Positions 24,935-33,325 of a stretch of 64,000 bases of DNA are shown here, one piece after another. The position numbers and the translations under genes are program-made. A model generated the notes under the pieces. That model had not been told where the DNA came from. It saw only the letters and a list, made by a program, of their open reading frames with translations, and made no database searches. Position 1 is the first letter of the stretch. Every line of letters starts with the position of its first letter. Source of the stretch: Micromonospora rubida (GTDB lineage: Bacteria; Actinomycetota; Actinomycetes; Mycobacteriales; Micromonosporaceae); contig NZ_JAAALO010000007.1 in the NCBI RefSeq assembly GCF_009908295.1, positions 248,001 to 312,000 on the forward strand, given 5' to 3'.

Positions 24935-26605
24935 GTGGCGGCCGAACCGGACCGGCGCAGGGAGCCGGCCTTTCCACGGGGCGGCCGGCGGCCGGCGGCG
25001 TCCGCCCCGCAGCCCGGTACCGCCCCGCACGGCGAGGCGGAGCCGCAGGGCGACCGGCACGTCCGGGGGATGGCCCGGGGCGGCGGCCTCAACCTGCTCG
25101 GTGCCCTGCTCAGCCAGGCCGCGGTCTTCCTGATCATGCTGCTGCTGGCCCGGATGCTGGGCATCCGCGAGGTCGGCCGGTACGCCCAGTGCTACGCAGT
25201 GCTGTCCCTGGCCGGGCTGCTCTCGCTGTCCGGCTTCCGGGCCGGGCTGACCCGGTTCGTGGCGGTGCACCTGGCGGACTCCGACGCGCCCGCGCTGCGC
25301 GGCACGGTCCGGCTGGGGCTGGTCATCTCCGCCGCCTCGTCGGTCGTCCTCGCCGCCGCCCTGGCGCTCGCCGCCCCGTGGCTCGCCGCCCGGCTGCACG
25401 ACCCCGGGCTGGCCACCGGGCTGCGGCTGGTGGCCCTGACCCTGCCCGCCTCGACGATCTGCGAGGCGGCCCTCGCGGCGACCCGGGGCTGGCGGACCCA
25501 GCGCCCGTTCACCTTCATCGGCCAGCTCTACGAGCCGGGCACCCGGCTGCTGCTCACCGCGCTCGCCCTGGCCACCGGCGCGGGCCTGACCGGGGCGTAC
25601 TGGGCGCTGGTCGGCGCCGGCTGGTCCGCCGCGCTGCTCGCCCTGGTCGCGCTCGCCCGGCTGGTCCGTCGGGTGCCGCCCGCCCGGCCGGTGTACCGCC
25701 CCCGCCAGCTCTTCGGCTTCTCCACCGTGAGCTGGGTGTCCTCGTTGTCCTCGACCGGGCTGATCTGGGTCGACACCCTGCTGCTCGGCTTCTTCGCGAA
25801 CCCGCAGATCGGCGTCTACAACGTGGCCACCCGGCTGGTCACCGTCGCGATCTTCGTGCTCGCGCCGATCAACGCCGCGTTCGGCCCGTACATCGCGCAC
25901 CTGCACCACCGGGGGGAGCTGGCCGACGTCCGCCGGGTGTACGCGGTGGCCACGGGCTGGGTGGTCCGGCTGTCCATGCCCGCCTTCGTCGCGTTGCTGG
26001 TCCTCCCCGGCGACCTGCTGCGGGTCTTCGGCGGGGAGGTCGCCGCCGGCGCGGCGGTGACCGTGGTCCTGGCCCTCGGGCAGCTCGTCAACGCGGCGAC
26101 CGGCCCGTGCGGCACGGTGCTGAACATGTCCGGCCGGGTGGCGGTCAACATGGCCGACAACCTGGCCGCCCTGGTGCTCAACATGCTGCTCAACCTCTGG
26201 CTCATCCCGGCGTACGGCATCGTCGGCGCGGCGCTGGCGTGGAGCGTGTCGCTGATCGTGGTCAACATCGCCCGGGTGCTCCAGGTCCGCGCGCTGGTGG
26301 GCGCCCTGCCGTTCACCGTGGGCATGGTCAAGGGGATCGCCGCCGGCGCGGCGGCGCTGCTCGCCGGGCTGCTGGTGCGCTGGCTGCTGCCGGGCTGGCC
26401 GTGGCGGCTCGGCGTCGGCCTGTTGGTGATCGTGGCGGTCTACCTGGGGGTCGTCCTGGCGCTGGGGCTCGGCCGGGAGGACCTCATGGTGCTGCGGGCC
26501 CTGGTGCGCCGGCGCGGTCGCGGCGCCCCCACGCCACCCCCACCCGGCGCACCGGCCGGCGGCGGCAGGCCGACCGCCGATGCCGACGCCGGGGTGGCCC
26601 GATGA
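24935..26605 (+). CDS. Wzx-type polysaccharide flippase (MOP superfamily)
   Basis: 556 aa with about 14 hydrophobic segments from residue 45 onward, after a charged, Pro-rich cytoplasmic start. The pattern (RGGGLNLLGALLSQAAVFL, then MLGIREVGRYAQCYAVLSLAGLLSL, IPAYGIVGAALAWSVSLIVVN) is that of MOP/Wzx exporters that flip undecaprenyl-linked repeat units. Here it completes a Wzy-Wzz-Wzx set with the two preceding genes. GTG start 9 bp after the Wzz-like stop; its own stop overlaps the next ATG by 4 bp. Confidence 0.88.
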   Translation: MAAEPDRRREPAFPRGGRRPAASAPQPGTAPHGEAEPQGDRHVRGMARGGGLNLLGALLSQAAVFLIMLLLARMLGIREVGRYAQCYAVLSLAGLLSLSGFRAGLTRFVAVHLADSDAPALRGTVRLGLVISAASSVVLAAALALAAPWLAARLHDPGLATGLRLVALTLPASTICEAALAATRGWRTQRPFTFIGQLYEPGTRLLLTALALATGAGLTGAYWALVGAGWSAALLALVALARLVRRVPPARPVYRPRQLFGFSTVSWVSSLSSTGLIWVDTLLLGFFANPQIGVYNVATRLVTVAIFVLAPINAAFGPYIAHLHHRGELADVRRVYAVATGWVVRLSMPAFVALLVLPGDLLRVFGGEVAAGAAVTVVLALGQLVNAATGPCGTVLNMSGRVAVNMADNLAALVLNMLLNLWLIPAYGIVGAALAWSVSLIVVNIARVLQVRALVGALPFTVGMVKGIAAGAAALLAGLLVRWLLPGWPWRLGVGLLVIVAVYLGVVLALGLGREDLMVLRALVRRRGRGAPTPPPPGAPAGGGRPTADADAGVAR

Positions 26606-27447
26606 GCGCCGGGCCCCGCCGGGCCGCGGTGGATCGGCTGCGCCGGGCGGTACGCGGCACCCGGGCCTGGGCCCGCGCGGCCCGGCCCGGCCCGGTCGGC
26701 GCGCTGCCCGACTTCCTCGTCATCGGTGGGCAACGTTGCGGCACCACGTCGCTGCACCACTACCTAGCCGCGCATCCCGACGTACGGGCCGCCACCGGCA
26801 AGGAGCTCCAGTTCTTCAGCCTGCACGCCGGGCGCGGGCAGCGCTGGTACCGGGCCCACTTCCCGCCGGCCGCCCCCGGCCGGCAGAGCTTCGAGGCCAG
26901 CCCCTACTACCTGTTCCACCCCTCGGTTCCGGCGCGGGTGGCCGCGCTGCTGCCCGAGGCCCGGTTCGTGGCGCTGCTGCGCGACCCCGTCGAGCGGGCC
27001 TACTCGCACTACCTGCACACCCGCTCGCTCGGCGGGGAGCCGCTGGCCTTCGCTGACGCGCTCGCCGCCGAGCCGGGACGACTGGCGGCGGCGCTGCGCC
27101 GGGGGCCGGACACCCCGGCGGCCCACCGGGCCCTGCGTAACCACTCGTACGCCACCCGGGGCCGCTACGCCGAGCAGCTCGACCGCTGGTTCGCCCACGT
27201 GCCCCGGGAACGGCTGCACGTGGCACGCAGCGAGGACCTGTACGCCGACCCGACGGCGACGTACGCGGGCATCCTGCGGTTCCTCGGGCTGGCGCCGTTC
27301 ACGCCGGACGCCTTCGCCCGGCACACCCGGCGGGCCGACCGGGGCCCCTCCCAGCTCACCGCCGAGCTGAGGGCCGACCTGACGGCCCGGTTCGCCCCGC
27401 ACAACGCCCGCCTCGCCGACCTGCTCGGCTGGCCGCACACCTGGTGA
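26602..27447 (+). CDS. PAPS-dependent sulfotransferase 1
   Basis: 281-aa sulfotransferase. The 5'-phosphosulfate loop is GGQRCGTTSLHHYL near residue 42, and the 3'-phosphate site is LLRDPVERAYSHYLH near 125. A likely catalytic His is in the HxxLxxHP-like segment after the P-loop. It resembles the bacterial/heparan sulfotransferase-type group acting on carbohydrate hydroxyls. Coupled to the Wzx-like gene, so it most likely sulfates the same polysaccharide, either on the lipid-linked unit in the cytoplasm or on the nascent chain. Sugar position unknown. Confidence 0.88.
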   Translation: MSAGPRRAAVDRLRRAVRGTRAWARAARPGPVGALPDFLVIGGQRCGTTSLHHYLAAHPDVRAATGKELQFFSLHAGRGQRWYRAHFPPAAPGRQSFEASPYYLFHPSVPARVAALLPEARFVALLRDPVERAYSHYLHTRSLGGEPLAFADALAAEPGRLAAALRRGPDTPAAHRALRNHSYATRGRYAEQLDRWFAHVPRERLHVARSEDLYADPTATYAGILRFLGLAPFTPDAFARHTRRADRGPSQLTAELRADLTARFAPHNARLADLLGWPHTW

Positions 27448-27468
27448 CCCCGGCCCGCCGCGCCGGGT

Positions 27469-27562
27469 GGGCCGGCGGGGGCTGGTCGGCGGGCGGGGCC
27501 GGCCGGCGAGGGCTGGTCAGCGGGCCGGGGCCGGCCGGCGAGGGCTGGTCAGCGGGCGGGGG
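27469..27562. repeat. Three tandem ~32-bp GC repeats reaching into the end of the glycosidase gene
   Basis: Units 27499-27530 and 27531-27562 differ at one or two positions (CCGGCCGGCGAGGGCTGG, then TCAGCGGGC). A shorter, more diverged copy precedes them at about 27469-27498. The stop codon of the leftward glycosidase gene lies in the last unit. Likely replication slippage; CCGGCCGG self-complementarity could also form hairpins that end the two convergent transcripts. Confidence 0.7.
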
Positions 27563-29030
27563 CGAGGATCGCGGCGGGGTCGCCGGTGGACCGGATCAGC
27601 ACCGGCTCCGCCCCGATGGTGACCGGTCCGGCGGCCCGTCGCGGCTCGGCGCCGACCGGGCCGCTGTCCAGGCCGGGCGCGGCCGGCAACGACACGCTCC
27701 CGCCGGAGGCCGACCAGAGCACCAGCGTGGTCAGCTCGCCGCGCCGGAACGCCACCCCGGCCAGCCCTTTCGCGGTCACCGGCTCCGCCGTCGCGTCCTG
27801 GGCCGCGAGCGCCAGCCCGGCCAGCCTCACCCCGGCCGGCCGCACGGTGCCGTCCGGGTCGAGCAGGCCGTAGCGGACCTCGCTGCCCTGCCGGTTGTTC
27901 GGGTTGTACGCCAGCGGCAGCCAGAGCACCTGCTCGACGCCGCCGGCCACGAGCTGGGCGACCGTCTTGACCATCTCGTCGGCCCGGCCGGCCGGGTCGC
28001 CGTCGCCGTCGCGCCAGAACTGGCCGACTTCCCACGCCTGGACCGGCACCCCGGCCGGGGTCTGCTCCCGCAGGTAGTCCAGCAGCGCCGGCACCCCGGC
28101 GAAGTGCTCGTAGAAGTGCAGCTGCCGCACGTCGACGATCCGCTCGTCGAGCAGTTCCTCGGTGACCGCGAGGAAGGCCAGGTTCTGGGCGTTCTGCTCG
28201 GTGGCCAGGGCGGTCCGTAGCTGCTCCGGCCCGTCCACGGCCGGGATCTGCCGGCCCCGGGTGCCGACCCGGCGCGGGAAGTACGCCCGGTACGCGGCGA
28301 CGGCCTCGTCCGGCCGTCCGGCCCGCACCAGCCGGTCGGCGACGCCCATCCCGTACGCCACGCTGCTGATCCCGGAGTCGACCACCCTCGCCTGCGGGTC
28401 GGCCGACCGGATCGCCTCCGCGGCCGAGGTGACCAGCCGCCGGTAGTCCGCCGGGCTGCCGGCCCAGTACTGCGGCGCGTTGACCTCGTTCTCGATCGCG
28501 TACTCCCGCACCCCGTAGGGCGCGTAGCGGCGCACCACGTCCCGGACGAAGCCCTGGTAGGCGGCCAGGTCCCGGGGCATCGCCGACTCGGTCTTGTTCG
28601 CCTGGCCCCGGGTGTGCCGGGCGGTGCCGCCGGTGGCCCAGCAGACCCCGGTGCGGATCTTCAGGTGCAGGGTGATGCCGAGGCCCCGGCTCTCGCGGGC
28701 GATCCGGTCCACCGCCGAGAAGTCCGGGCTGCCCTGGGTCTTCTCGATGTCGCACCAGCTCAGCTCGTGGTACGTCGGCGAGCCGGAGAGCTGCTTCAGG
28801 TACGGCACGAACGACTCATGCCGCGACCAGTCCCAGTGCGCGCCGAACGGGGTCCGCACCCCCGGGGCCGCCGTCGGCCCCGGCCCGGCCGACGACCCGG
28901 TGGCCGACGTCGACGGGGTCGGCCGGGGCGGGGGGGAGGAGGGGCCGTCCGAGCAGGCCGCCCCGGCGGCCAGGGCGAGCGCCAGCGCGCCGGCCAGCAG
29001 CGGGACCCGCCGTGCGGGGCGGCGCGTCAC
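27549..29030 (-). CDS. Clan-A glycoside hydrolase lipoprotein (GH39-like/cellulase-like)
   Basis: 493-aa lipoprotein: signal peptide with lipobox AAGAAC (Cys near 24), a Pro/Ser/Thr linker, then a TIM-barrel hydrolase. The acid/base glutamate is in YAIENEVNAPQYW and the likely nucleophile in QAWEVGQFW, the usual strand 4 and strand 7 arrangement of clan GH-A. Other motifs: LGITLHLKIRTGVCW and LPLAYNPNN. A small beta-domain at the end (VVDG-type C-terminal sheet) also fits. Probably trims or releases the extracellular polysaccharide. GTG 29030 overlaps the stop of the preceding sulfotransferase. Confidence 0.8.
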   Translation of the reverse strand: MTRRPARRVPLLAGALALALAAGAACSDGPSSPPPRPTPSTSATGSSAGPGPTAAPGVRTPFGAHWDWSRHESFVPYLKQLSGSPTYHELSWCDIEKTQGSPDFSAVDRIARESRGLGITLHLKIRTGVCWATGGTARHTRGQANKTESAMPRDLAAYQGFVRDVVRRYAPYGVREYAIENEVNAPQYWAGSPADYRRLVTSAAEAIRSADPQARVVDSGISSVAYGMGVADRLVRAGRPDEAVAAYRAYFPRRVGTRGRQIPAVDGPEQLRTALATEQNAQNLAFLAVTEELLDERIVDVRQLHFYEHFAGVPALLDYLREQTPAGVPVQAWEVGQFWRDGDGDPAGRADEMVKTVAQLVAGGVEQVLWLPLAYNPNNRQGSEVRYGLLDPDGTVRPAGVRLAGLALAAQDATAEPVTAKGLAGVAFRRGELTTLVLWSASGGSVSLPAAPGLDSGPVGAEPRRAAGPVTIGAEPVLIRSTGDPAAILAPAR

Positions 29031-29914
29031 CGGTACCCCAACTCGCGCAGCGTCGCGCCGGAGAAGACGCGGACCAGCACCCGCAGGAACGGGTCCAGCT
29101 CCCGGCGGTACGTGCCGACCCGCGAGCCGTAGATGGCGGCATCGGTGCGCGCGGCGGCCCGCCGGCGGTCCGCCTCGGCGGTGTACTTGCCCGCCACGTC
29201 GTGCTGCTTGCCGCCGTAGTCGAGCACTCCGGCCTCCCAGGGTTCGCCGAGGAACTCGAACAGCGACCGCATGGCCTTCTCCGGGTCGCCGACGGTGTCC
29301 TCGTAGCGCAGTTCGTGGTATCGGTCGGCGGGGAGCCGACTGCCCGCCGCGCGGGCGACGCGGATGTAGCGGGGCCACTTGACCACGCACTTGACCGCCG
29401 ACCAGTAGCCGAACCGCTTGCGGTGGGAGACGACCACGTCCCGGCCGTCCCGGATGACGTGCACGAACTGCGCGTCCGGGAACACCTCGGCGAGGAAGCC
29501 GATCGACAGCGCGTACAGGGGCGTCTTGTCCGCCCAGCGGGTCTTGCCGCGGGAGCGGGCGTAGTCGGCGTGGACGCCGCCGAAGAAGTCGGCGATGCGG
29601 CCCAGCCAGTACTCCCGGGGGAACCCGAAGCGGGCCAGCCGTTCCCAGTCCCGGCCGACGATGCGCTGCATGTCGGCCAGGAAGCGGGTCTCCGGGCCGC
29701 AGGACACCCGGGAGTGCGAGTCGAGCACCAGGCGCAGCATCGTCGTCCCGGACCGCTGGCAGCCGACCAGGAAGATCGGCCCTCGGGGCCCGGCGTCCTC
29801 CGGGGCCGCCCGGTCCGGCTGCGGGCCGTCGGCGGCCGGCGGCTCGTGCGGGGCCTCGCCGGCCGGCGGGACCTGCGGGCCGTCGGCGGCCGGCGGGGCG
29901 TCCGGGTCAGCCAC
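29027..29914 (-). CDS. PAPS-dependent sulfotransferase 2
   Basis: 295 aa. The N-terminus of about 45 residues is Pro/Ala-rich and disordered, with two copies of PPAADGPQ. Then the 5'-phosphosulfate loop GCQRSGTTMLRLVLDSH, a long helical middle, HVIRDGRDVVVSHRKRFG (3'-phosphate site) and RYEDTVGDPEKAM near the end, all in family order. GTG 29914 lies inside the upstream sulfotransferase gene (8-bp overlap), and the stop overlaps the hydrolase gene, so the three leftward genes form one coupled operon. A soluble enzyme probably sulfating the glycan made by the neighbours. Confidence 0.88.
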   Translation of the reverse strand: MADPDAPPAADGPQVPPAGEAPHEPPAADGPQPDRAAPEDAGPRGPIFLVGCQRSGTTMLRLVLDSHSRVSCGPETRFLADMQRIVGRDWERLARFGFPREYWLGRIADFFGGVHADYARSRGKTRWADKTPLYALSIGFLAEVFPDAQFVHVIRDGRDVVVSHRKRFGYWSAVKCVVKWPRYIRVARAAGSRLPADRYHELRYEDTVGDPEKAMRSLFEFLGEPWEAGVLDYGGKQHDVAGKYTAEADRRRAAARTDAAIYGSRVGTYRRELDPFLRVLVRVFSGATLRELGYR

Positions 29915-30842
29915 GGCCCACCGCCTGGTCCAATCCGGCCCGTGCGTCCAGCCGCCCGGCCAGCTCGGTGCACAGTGCCCGCACCCGGTCGTCGAGCTCC
30001 AGCCGGGGCCGGCGGGGCGCGCGCGCTCCGATGTGGCCGTGCAGCGCCGGGTCGTACGGCAGGTCGAGGAACGCGCACAGCCGCCGCGTGTACGCGGCCG
30101 GGTCGGCCACCAGCGCGTCGTACGAGCAGAGCAGGGTGTCGTCGCGGTCGGCCAGGCCGAGGGTGAAGAACAGCGAGTTGCGCACGTACCAGAACAGGGC
30201 GGCGGCGGTGTGCGGGGTCATCCGGTCGTAGTCGAAGCCGGCGATCAGCTCGCGGGCCGGCCCGTCCAGGCGCTGCCCCTGCCACCGGTCGCCGATCGTG
30301 CCGTCGGCGATCGCCCGCAGCGCCCGCAGGTTGGCGTCGCCGAACTTCGCCACCTCGGAGCGGGCCCGGTCGTCGACGTCCCGGTACGCCCACAGCGCCC
30401 GGCCGGGCCGCAGCCCGGCCAGCCCGAGCAGCTCGTCCACCCGGTGCGTGTCGCACAGCGGCTTGACCAGCACGTGCCGGTGTCGGCTGCGGCGCACGGC
30501 GTCGATGAGCACCGCGTCGGAGCGCAGCCGGAAGCGGTGGAACACCCGCCGGTCGTTCTCGTTGCGCACCTCGAACGACGGTGCCGCGTCCAGCCCTCGG
30601 GCCAGCATGTTGGTGCCGGAGCGTTGCAGGCCGACCAGGTACACCGGCATCGCCCGGCCGGGCGGCTGCGGGTGGGCCCGCCGCCAGCGCCACTTCGCCA
30701 GCGCGGTGCCGGCCCGCTGGACCGGGTCGAGCCGGTCCTCCTCGACGAGCCGCCGCACCCCCTCGGTGCGCGCCCAGCGCAGGTGCCGCACCACCCGCCG
30801 GGCGGTGTACGCCCACGCAGAGGGCTCGTCCTGGTGGGCCAC
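29907..30842 (-). CDS. PAPS-dependent sulfotransferase 3
   Basis: 311 aa. P-loop GLQRSGTNMLARGLD near residue 72; the 3'-phosphate site is less clear, with WAYRDVDDRARSEVAKFGD the best candidate; SYDALVADPAAYTRRLCAFL corresponds to the C-terminal segment of the family. Compared with the two neighbouring sulfotransferases it is more divergent, and the second phosphate-binding motif should be checked. GTG follows GAGGAGG. First gene of the leftward operon; upstream lies a 234-bp region with tandem palindromes, shared with the rightward glycosyltransferase operon. Confidence 0.8.
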   Translation of the reverse strand: MAHQDEPSAWAYTARRVVRHLRWARTEGVRRLVEEDRLDPVQRAGTALAKWRWRRAHPQPPGRAMPVYLVGLQRSGTNMLARGLDAAPSFEVRNENDRRVFHRFRLRSDAVLIDAVRRSRHRHVLVKPLCDTHRVDELLGLAGLRPGRALWAYRDVDDRARSEVAKFGDANLRALRAIADGTIGDRWQGQRLDGPARELIAGFDYDRMTPHTAAALFWYVRNSLFFTLGLADRDDTLLCSYDALVADPAAYTRRLCAFLDLPYDPALHGHIGARAPRRPRLELDDRVRALCTELAGRLDARAGLDQAVGRG

Positions 30843-30910
30843 CGGGTCCTCCTCGGGCTGACGGTCGGGGCGGGGGACACGCTACCGGCAGATCATCGTG
30901 GCTGGCCAAG

Positions 30911-30947
30911 TGGCCGTGCGGCCAGCGCCTGATGGCCGTGTGGTCAG
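30911..30947. promoter_or_regulatory. Tandem palindromes with 22-bp period between divergent polysaccharide operons
   Basis: TGGCCGTGCGGCCAG (30911) and TGGCCGTGTGGTCAG (30933): two imperfect copies, each with 5-bp inverted arms around a 4-nt centre, spaced 22 bp, i.e. two helical turns. The location between divergent sulfotransferase and glycosyltransferase operons suggests an operator. No regulator gene sits beside it. Confidence 0.45.
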
Positions 30948-31076
30948 TTGGGGATCATGACTGGACTCGTCCGCCCGGGTTGCATACCGTGGGGCTCCTG
31001 GTCACCGCTGCTGCCCGGTGCCCACCCTTCCCCACCCCTGATCGGCCACTCAGCAGGCCACCCCTGGAGCAGGCCG

Positions 31077-32321
31077 ATGCGTGTCCTCCACGTCAACAAG
31101 TTCCTCTACCGCCGCGGCGGCGCCGAGGGCTACCTCCTCGACGTCGCCACACTGCAGCGGGGCGCGGGCGACGAGGTCGCGTACTTCGGCATGGCGCACC
31201 CCGACAACGACGCCCCACTGCCGTACTCGCGGCACTTCCCGCCGCTGGTGGAGCTCGACCCGGCGCCGTCGGGGATCGGCCCGCGCGCGACGGCGGCGGC
31301 CCGGATGATCTGGTCCCCGGCCAGCCGGCGCGGCCTGGCCCGGGTGATCGACGACTTCCGGCCCGACGTGGTCCACCTGCACAACATCTACCACCAGCTC
31401 TCGCCGTCGGTGCTGGCCGCGGCGCGGGCCGCGCGGGTGCCCTGCGTGATGACGCTGCACGACTACAAGCTGGCCTGTCCCAGCTACCAGATGCTGGACC
31501 GGGGCGCGGTGTGTGACGCCTGCGTGACCGGCGGCCCGCTGCGGGCGGCCCGGCGCCGGTGCAAGGACGGCTCGCTGCCGGCCAGCGGCCTGCTGGCCGT
31601 GGAGTCCTGGCTGCACCGCTCCACCCAGGCGTACGGGCCGGTGCAGGCGTTCGTCAGCCCCAGCCGGTTCCTGGCGGGGGTGATGCGCCGGGCGGGAGTC
31701 TTCCCGGACCGGATGCACGTGGTGCCGCACTTCGTCGACGTCGCCGTGACGCCCGTGAAGGCGGCCCCGGGCGGGCCGGTGGTCTTCGCCGGCCGGCTGT
31801 CGGCCGAGAAGGGCGTCGACGTGCTGGTCGAGGCGCTCGCCCTGCTGCCGCCCGAGGTGTCGCTCGACGTGGCCGGCGACGGCCCGGCCCGCGCTGGGCT
31901 GACCGAGCTGGCGCGGCGGCGGGCGCCCGGCCGGGTCCGGTTCCACGGGCGGCTGGACAAGGCCCGGCTGCACGCGCTGGTCCGGTCCGCGGCGGTGGCG
32001 GCCGTGCCGTCGCGGTGGAACGAGAACCAGCCGATGGCCGTGCTGGAGGCGTTCGCCTGCGGCGTGCCCGTGGTCGCCACCGACCTGGGCGGGCTGCCCG
32101 AGCTGGTCACCCCCGGCGTGGACGGCGAGGTGGTCGCCGCCGACGACCCCGCCGCGCTGGCCGCCGCGCTGGGCGGCGTCCTCGCCGACCCGGCGCGGGC
32201 GCACGGGATGGGCCTGGCCGGGCGGTCCCGGGTGGAGCGGGACTTCTCGCCGCGGGCGCACCTGGCCCGGCTGGGCGAGGTCTACGCGACGGCCGCGCGG
32301 GCGCTGCGGGATCCGGCGTGA
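31077..32321 (+). CDS. GT4-family glycosyltransferase
   Basis: 414-aa GT-B enzyme. ATG 31077 starts MRVLHVNKFLYRRGGAEGYLLD, with the Gly-rich loop of GT4 proteins. VVHLHNIYHQLSPSVL and TLHDYKLACPSYQML follow, and the CxxC-containing CDACVTGG is a feature of a GT4 subgroup. Donor site: FAGRLSAEKGVDVLVEAL and WNENQPMAVLEAFACGVP with the E-x7-E motif. It adds one sugar of the repeat unit. The stop overlaps the GTG of the next sulfotransferase. Confidence 0.88.
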   Translation: MRVLHVNKFLYRRGGAEGYLLDVATLQRGAGDEVAYFGMAHPDNDAPLPYSRHFPPLVELDPAPSGIGPRATAAARMIWSPASRRGLARVIDDFRPDVVHLHNIYHQLSPSVLAAARAARVPCVMTLHDYKLACPSYQMLDRGAVCDACVTGGPLRAARRRCKDGSLPASGLLAVESWLHRSTQAYGPVQAFVSPSRFLAGVMRRAGVFPDRMHVVPHFVDVAVTPVKAAPGGPVVFAGRLSAEKGVDVLVEALALLPPEVSLDVAGDGPARAGLTELARRRAPGRVRFHGRLDKARLHALVRSAAVAAVPSRWNENQPMAVLEAFACGVPVVATDLGGLPELVTPGVDGEVVAADDPAALAAALGGVLADPARAHGMGLAGRSRVERDFSPRAHLARLGEVYATAARALRDPA

Positions 32322-33322
32322 CCCGCCCGGTGCGGGTGCTCTACCTGGCCGGCAGCGGGCGTAGCGGCAGCACCCTGGTCACCACCGTCCTCGGCCAGTA
32401 CGCCGGGTTCTTCGCGGCCGGCGAGCTGCGCTACCTGTGGCAGCGCGGCGAGGTGGAGAACCGGCCCTGCGGCTGCGGCCTGCCGTTCCGGGACTGTCCG
32501 GTGTGGCGCGCGGTGCGCCGGGACGTGCCGGTCGACCGGGCCGGCGGGATCGCCGCCGGGCTGCGCGGTCGGCTGCGCCTGCGCGGGGTCCCCGCGCTGC
32601 TGCGCCGCCACCGGAGCGGCCGGCGGGCGGTGCCCGCGCACCCCGACGACGCGGCGCTGGCCGGCCTGTACGCCGCCGTGGCCCGGCACGCCGGGGCGCG
32701 GGTGGTGGTCGACTCGTCGAAGCTGCCGCCGTACGGGGCCCTGGTCGGCGCGCTGCCCGGCGTCGAGCTGCGGGTGCTGCACCTGGTCCGCGACCCGAGG
32801 GCCACGGCCTTCTCCTGGCGGCGGCGCCGGGGGCTCGACGGCGAGGCCGACCAGCGGCTGATGAGCCGGCCTCCGGTGTGGAAGGCGGCCCTGCTGTGGC
32901 TGGTCTGGAACACGCTGACGGCCCGGCTGTGGGCCGGCGACCCGGGCCGCTACCTGCGGGTACGGTACGAGGACCTGACGGCCGACCCGGAGGCGACGCT
33001 GGGCCGGATCGCCGCGTTCGCCGACGCCGGCCCCTGCACCGACACTGACGCCGACGCCGACGCCGACCCGTTCACCGGTTCCCGCGCCGGCCCGTTCACC
33101 GGCCCCGCGACGGTGCGGCTGGCGCCCACCCACTCGGTGGCCGGCAACCCGTCGCGGCACCGCACCGGCCCGGTGCCGATCGCCGCCGACGTCGAGTGGC
33201 GGAGCGGGCTGTCCCGGTGGTCGTACGCCGTGGTGACCGCGCTGACCGCGCCGGGGCTTCGCCGCTTCGGCTACCCGTGGCGCCGGGGCGGCCCGGTGGC
33301 ACCCCGGCAGGAGGAGGACTGA
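32318..33322 (+). CDS. PAPS-dependent sulfotransferase 4
   Basis: 334 aa. GTG 32318 overlaps the preceding TGA. P-loop YLAGSGRSGSTLVTTVLG near 10; CGCGLPFRDCPVW is a Cys-rich insertion of this sulfotransferase subgroup; VVVDSSKLP and HLVRDPRATAFSWRR give the 3'-phosphate region; RYEDLTADPEATL follows. A loop near 240 is made of Asp/Ala repeats (about four DAD units) and two PFTG copies encoded by short DNA repeats, probably a variable surface loop. It should act on the same glycan as the other four sulfotransferases. Confidence 0.85.
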   Translation: MTRPVRVLYLAGSGRSGSTLVTTVLGQYAGFFAAGELRYLWQRGEVENRPCGCGLPFRDCPVWRAVRRDVPVDRAGGIAAGLRGRLRLRGVPALLRRHRSGRRAVPAHPDDAALAGLYAAVARHAGARVVVDSSKLPPYGALVGALPGVELRVLHLVRDPRATAFSWRRRRGLDGEADQRLMSRPPVWKAALLWLVWNTLTARLWAGDPGRYLRVRYEDLTADPEATLGRIAAFADAGPCTDTDADADADPFTGSRAGPFTGPATVRLAPTHSVAGNPSRHRTGPVPIAADVEWRSGLSRWSYAVVTALTAPGLRRFGYPWRRGGPVAPRQEED

Positions 33323-33325
33323 GGG

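Noticed and set aside
27469..27562. CRISPR array.
   Set aside because: Only three contiguous GC repeats without spacers and no cas genes.
33043..33110. Short Asp/Ala and PFTG repeats in sulfotransferase 4 as a separate repeat element.
   Set aside because: They stay in frame inside a conserved gene and are more simply a variable loop.
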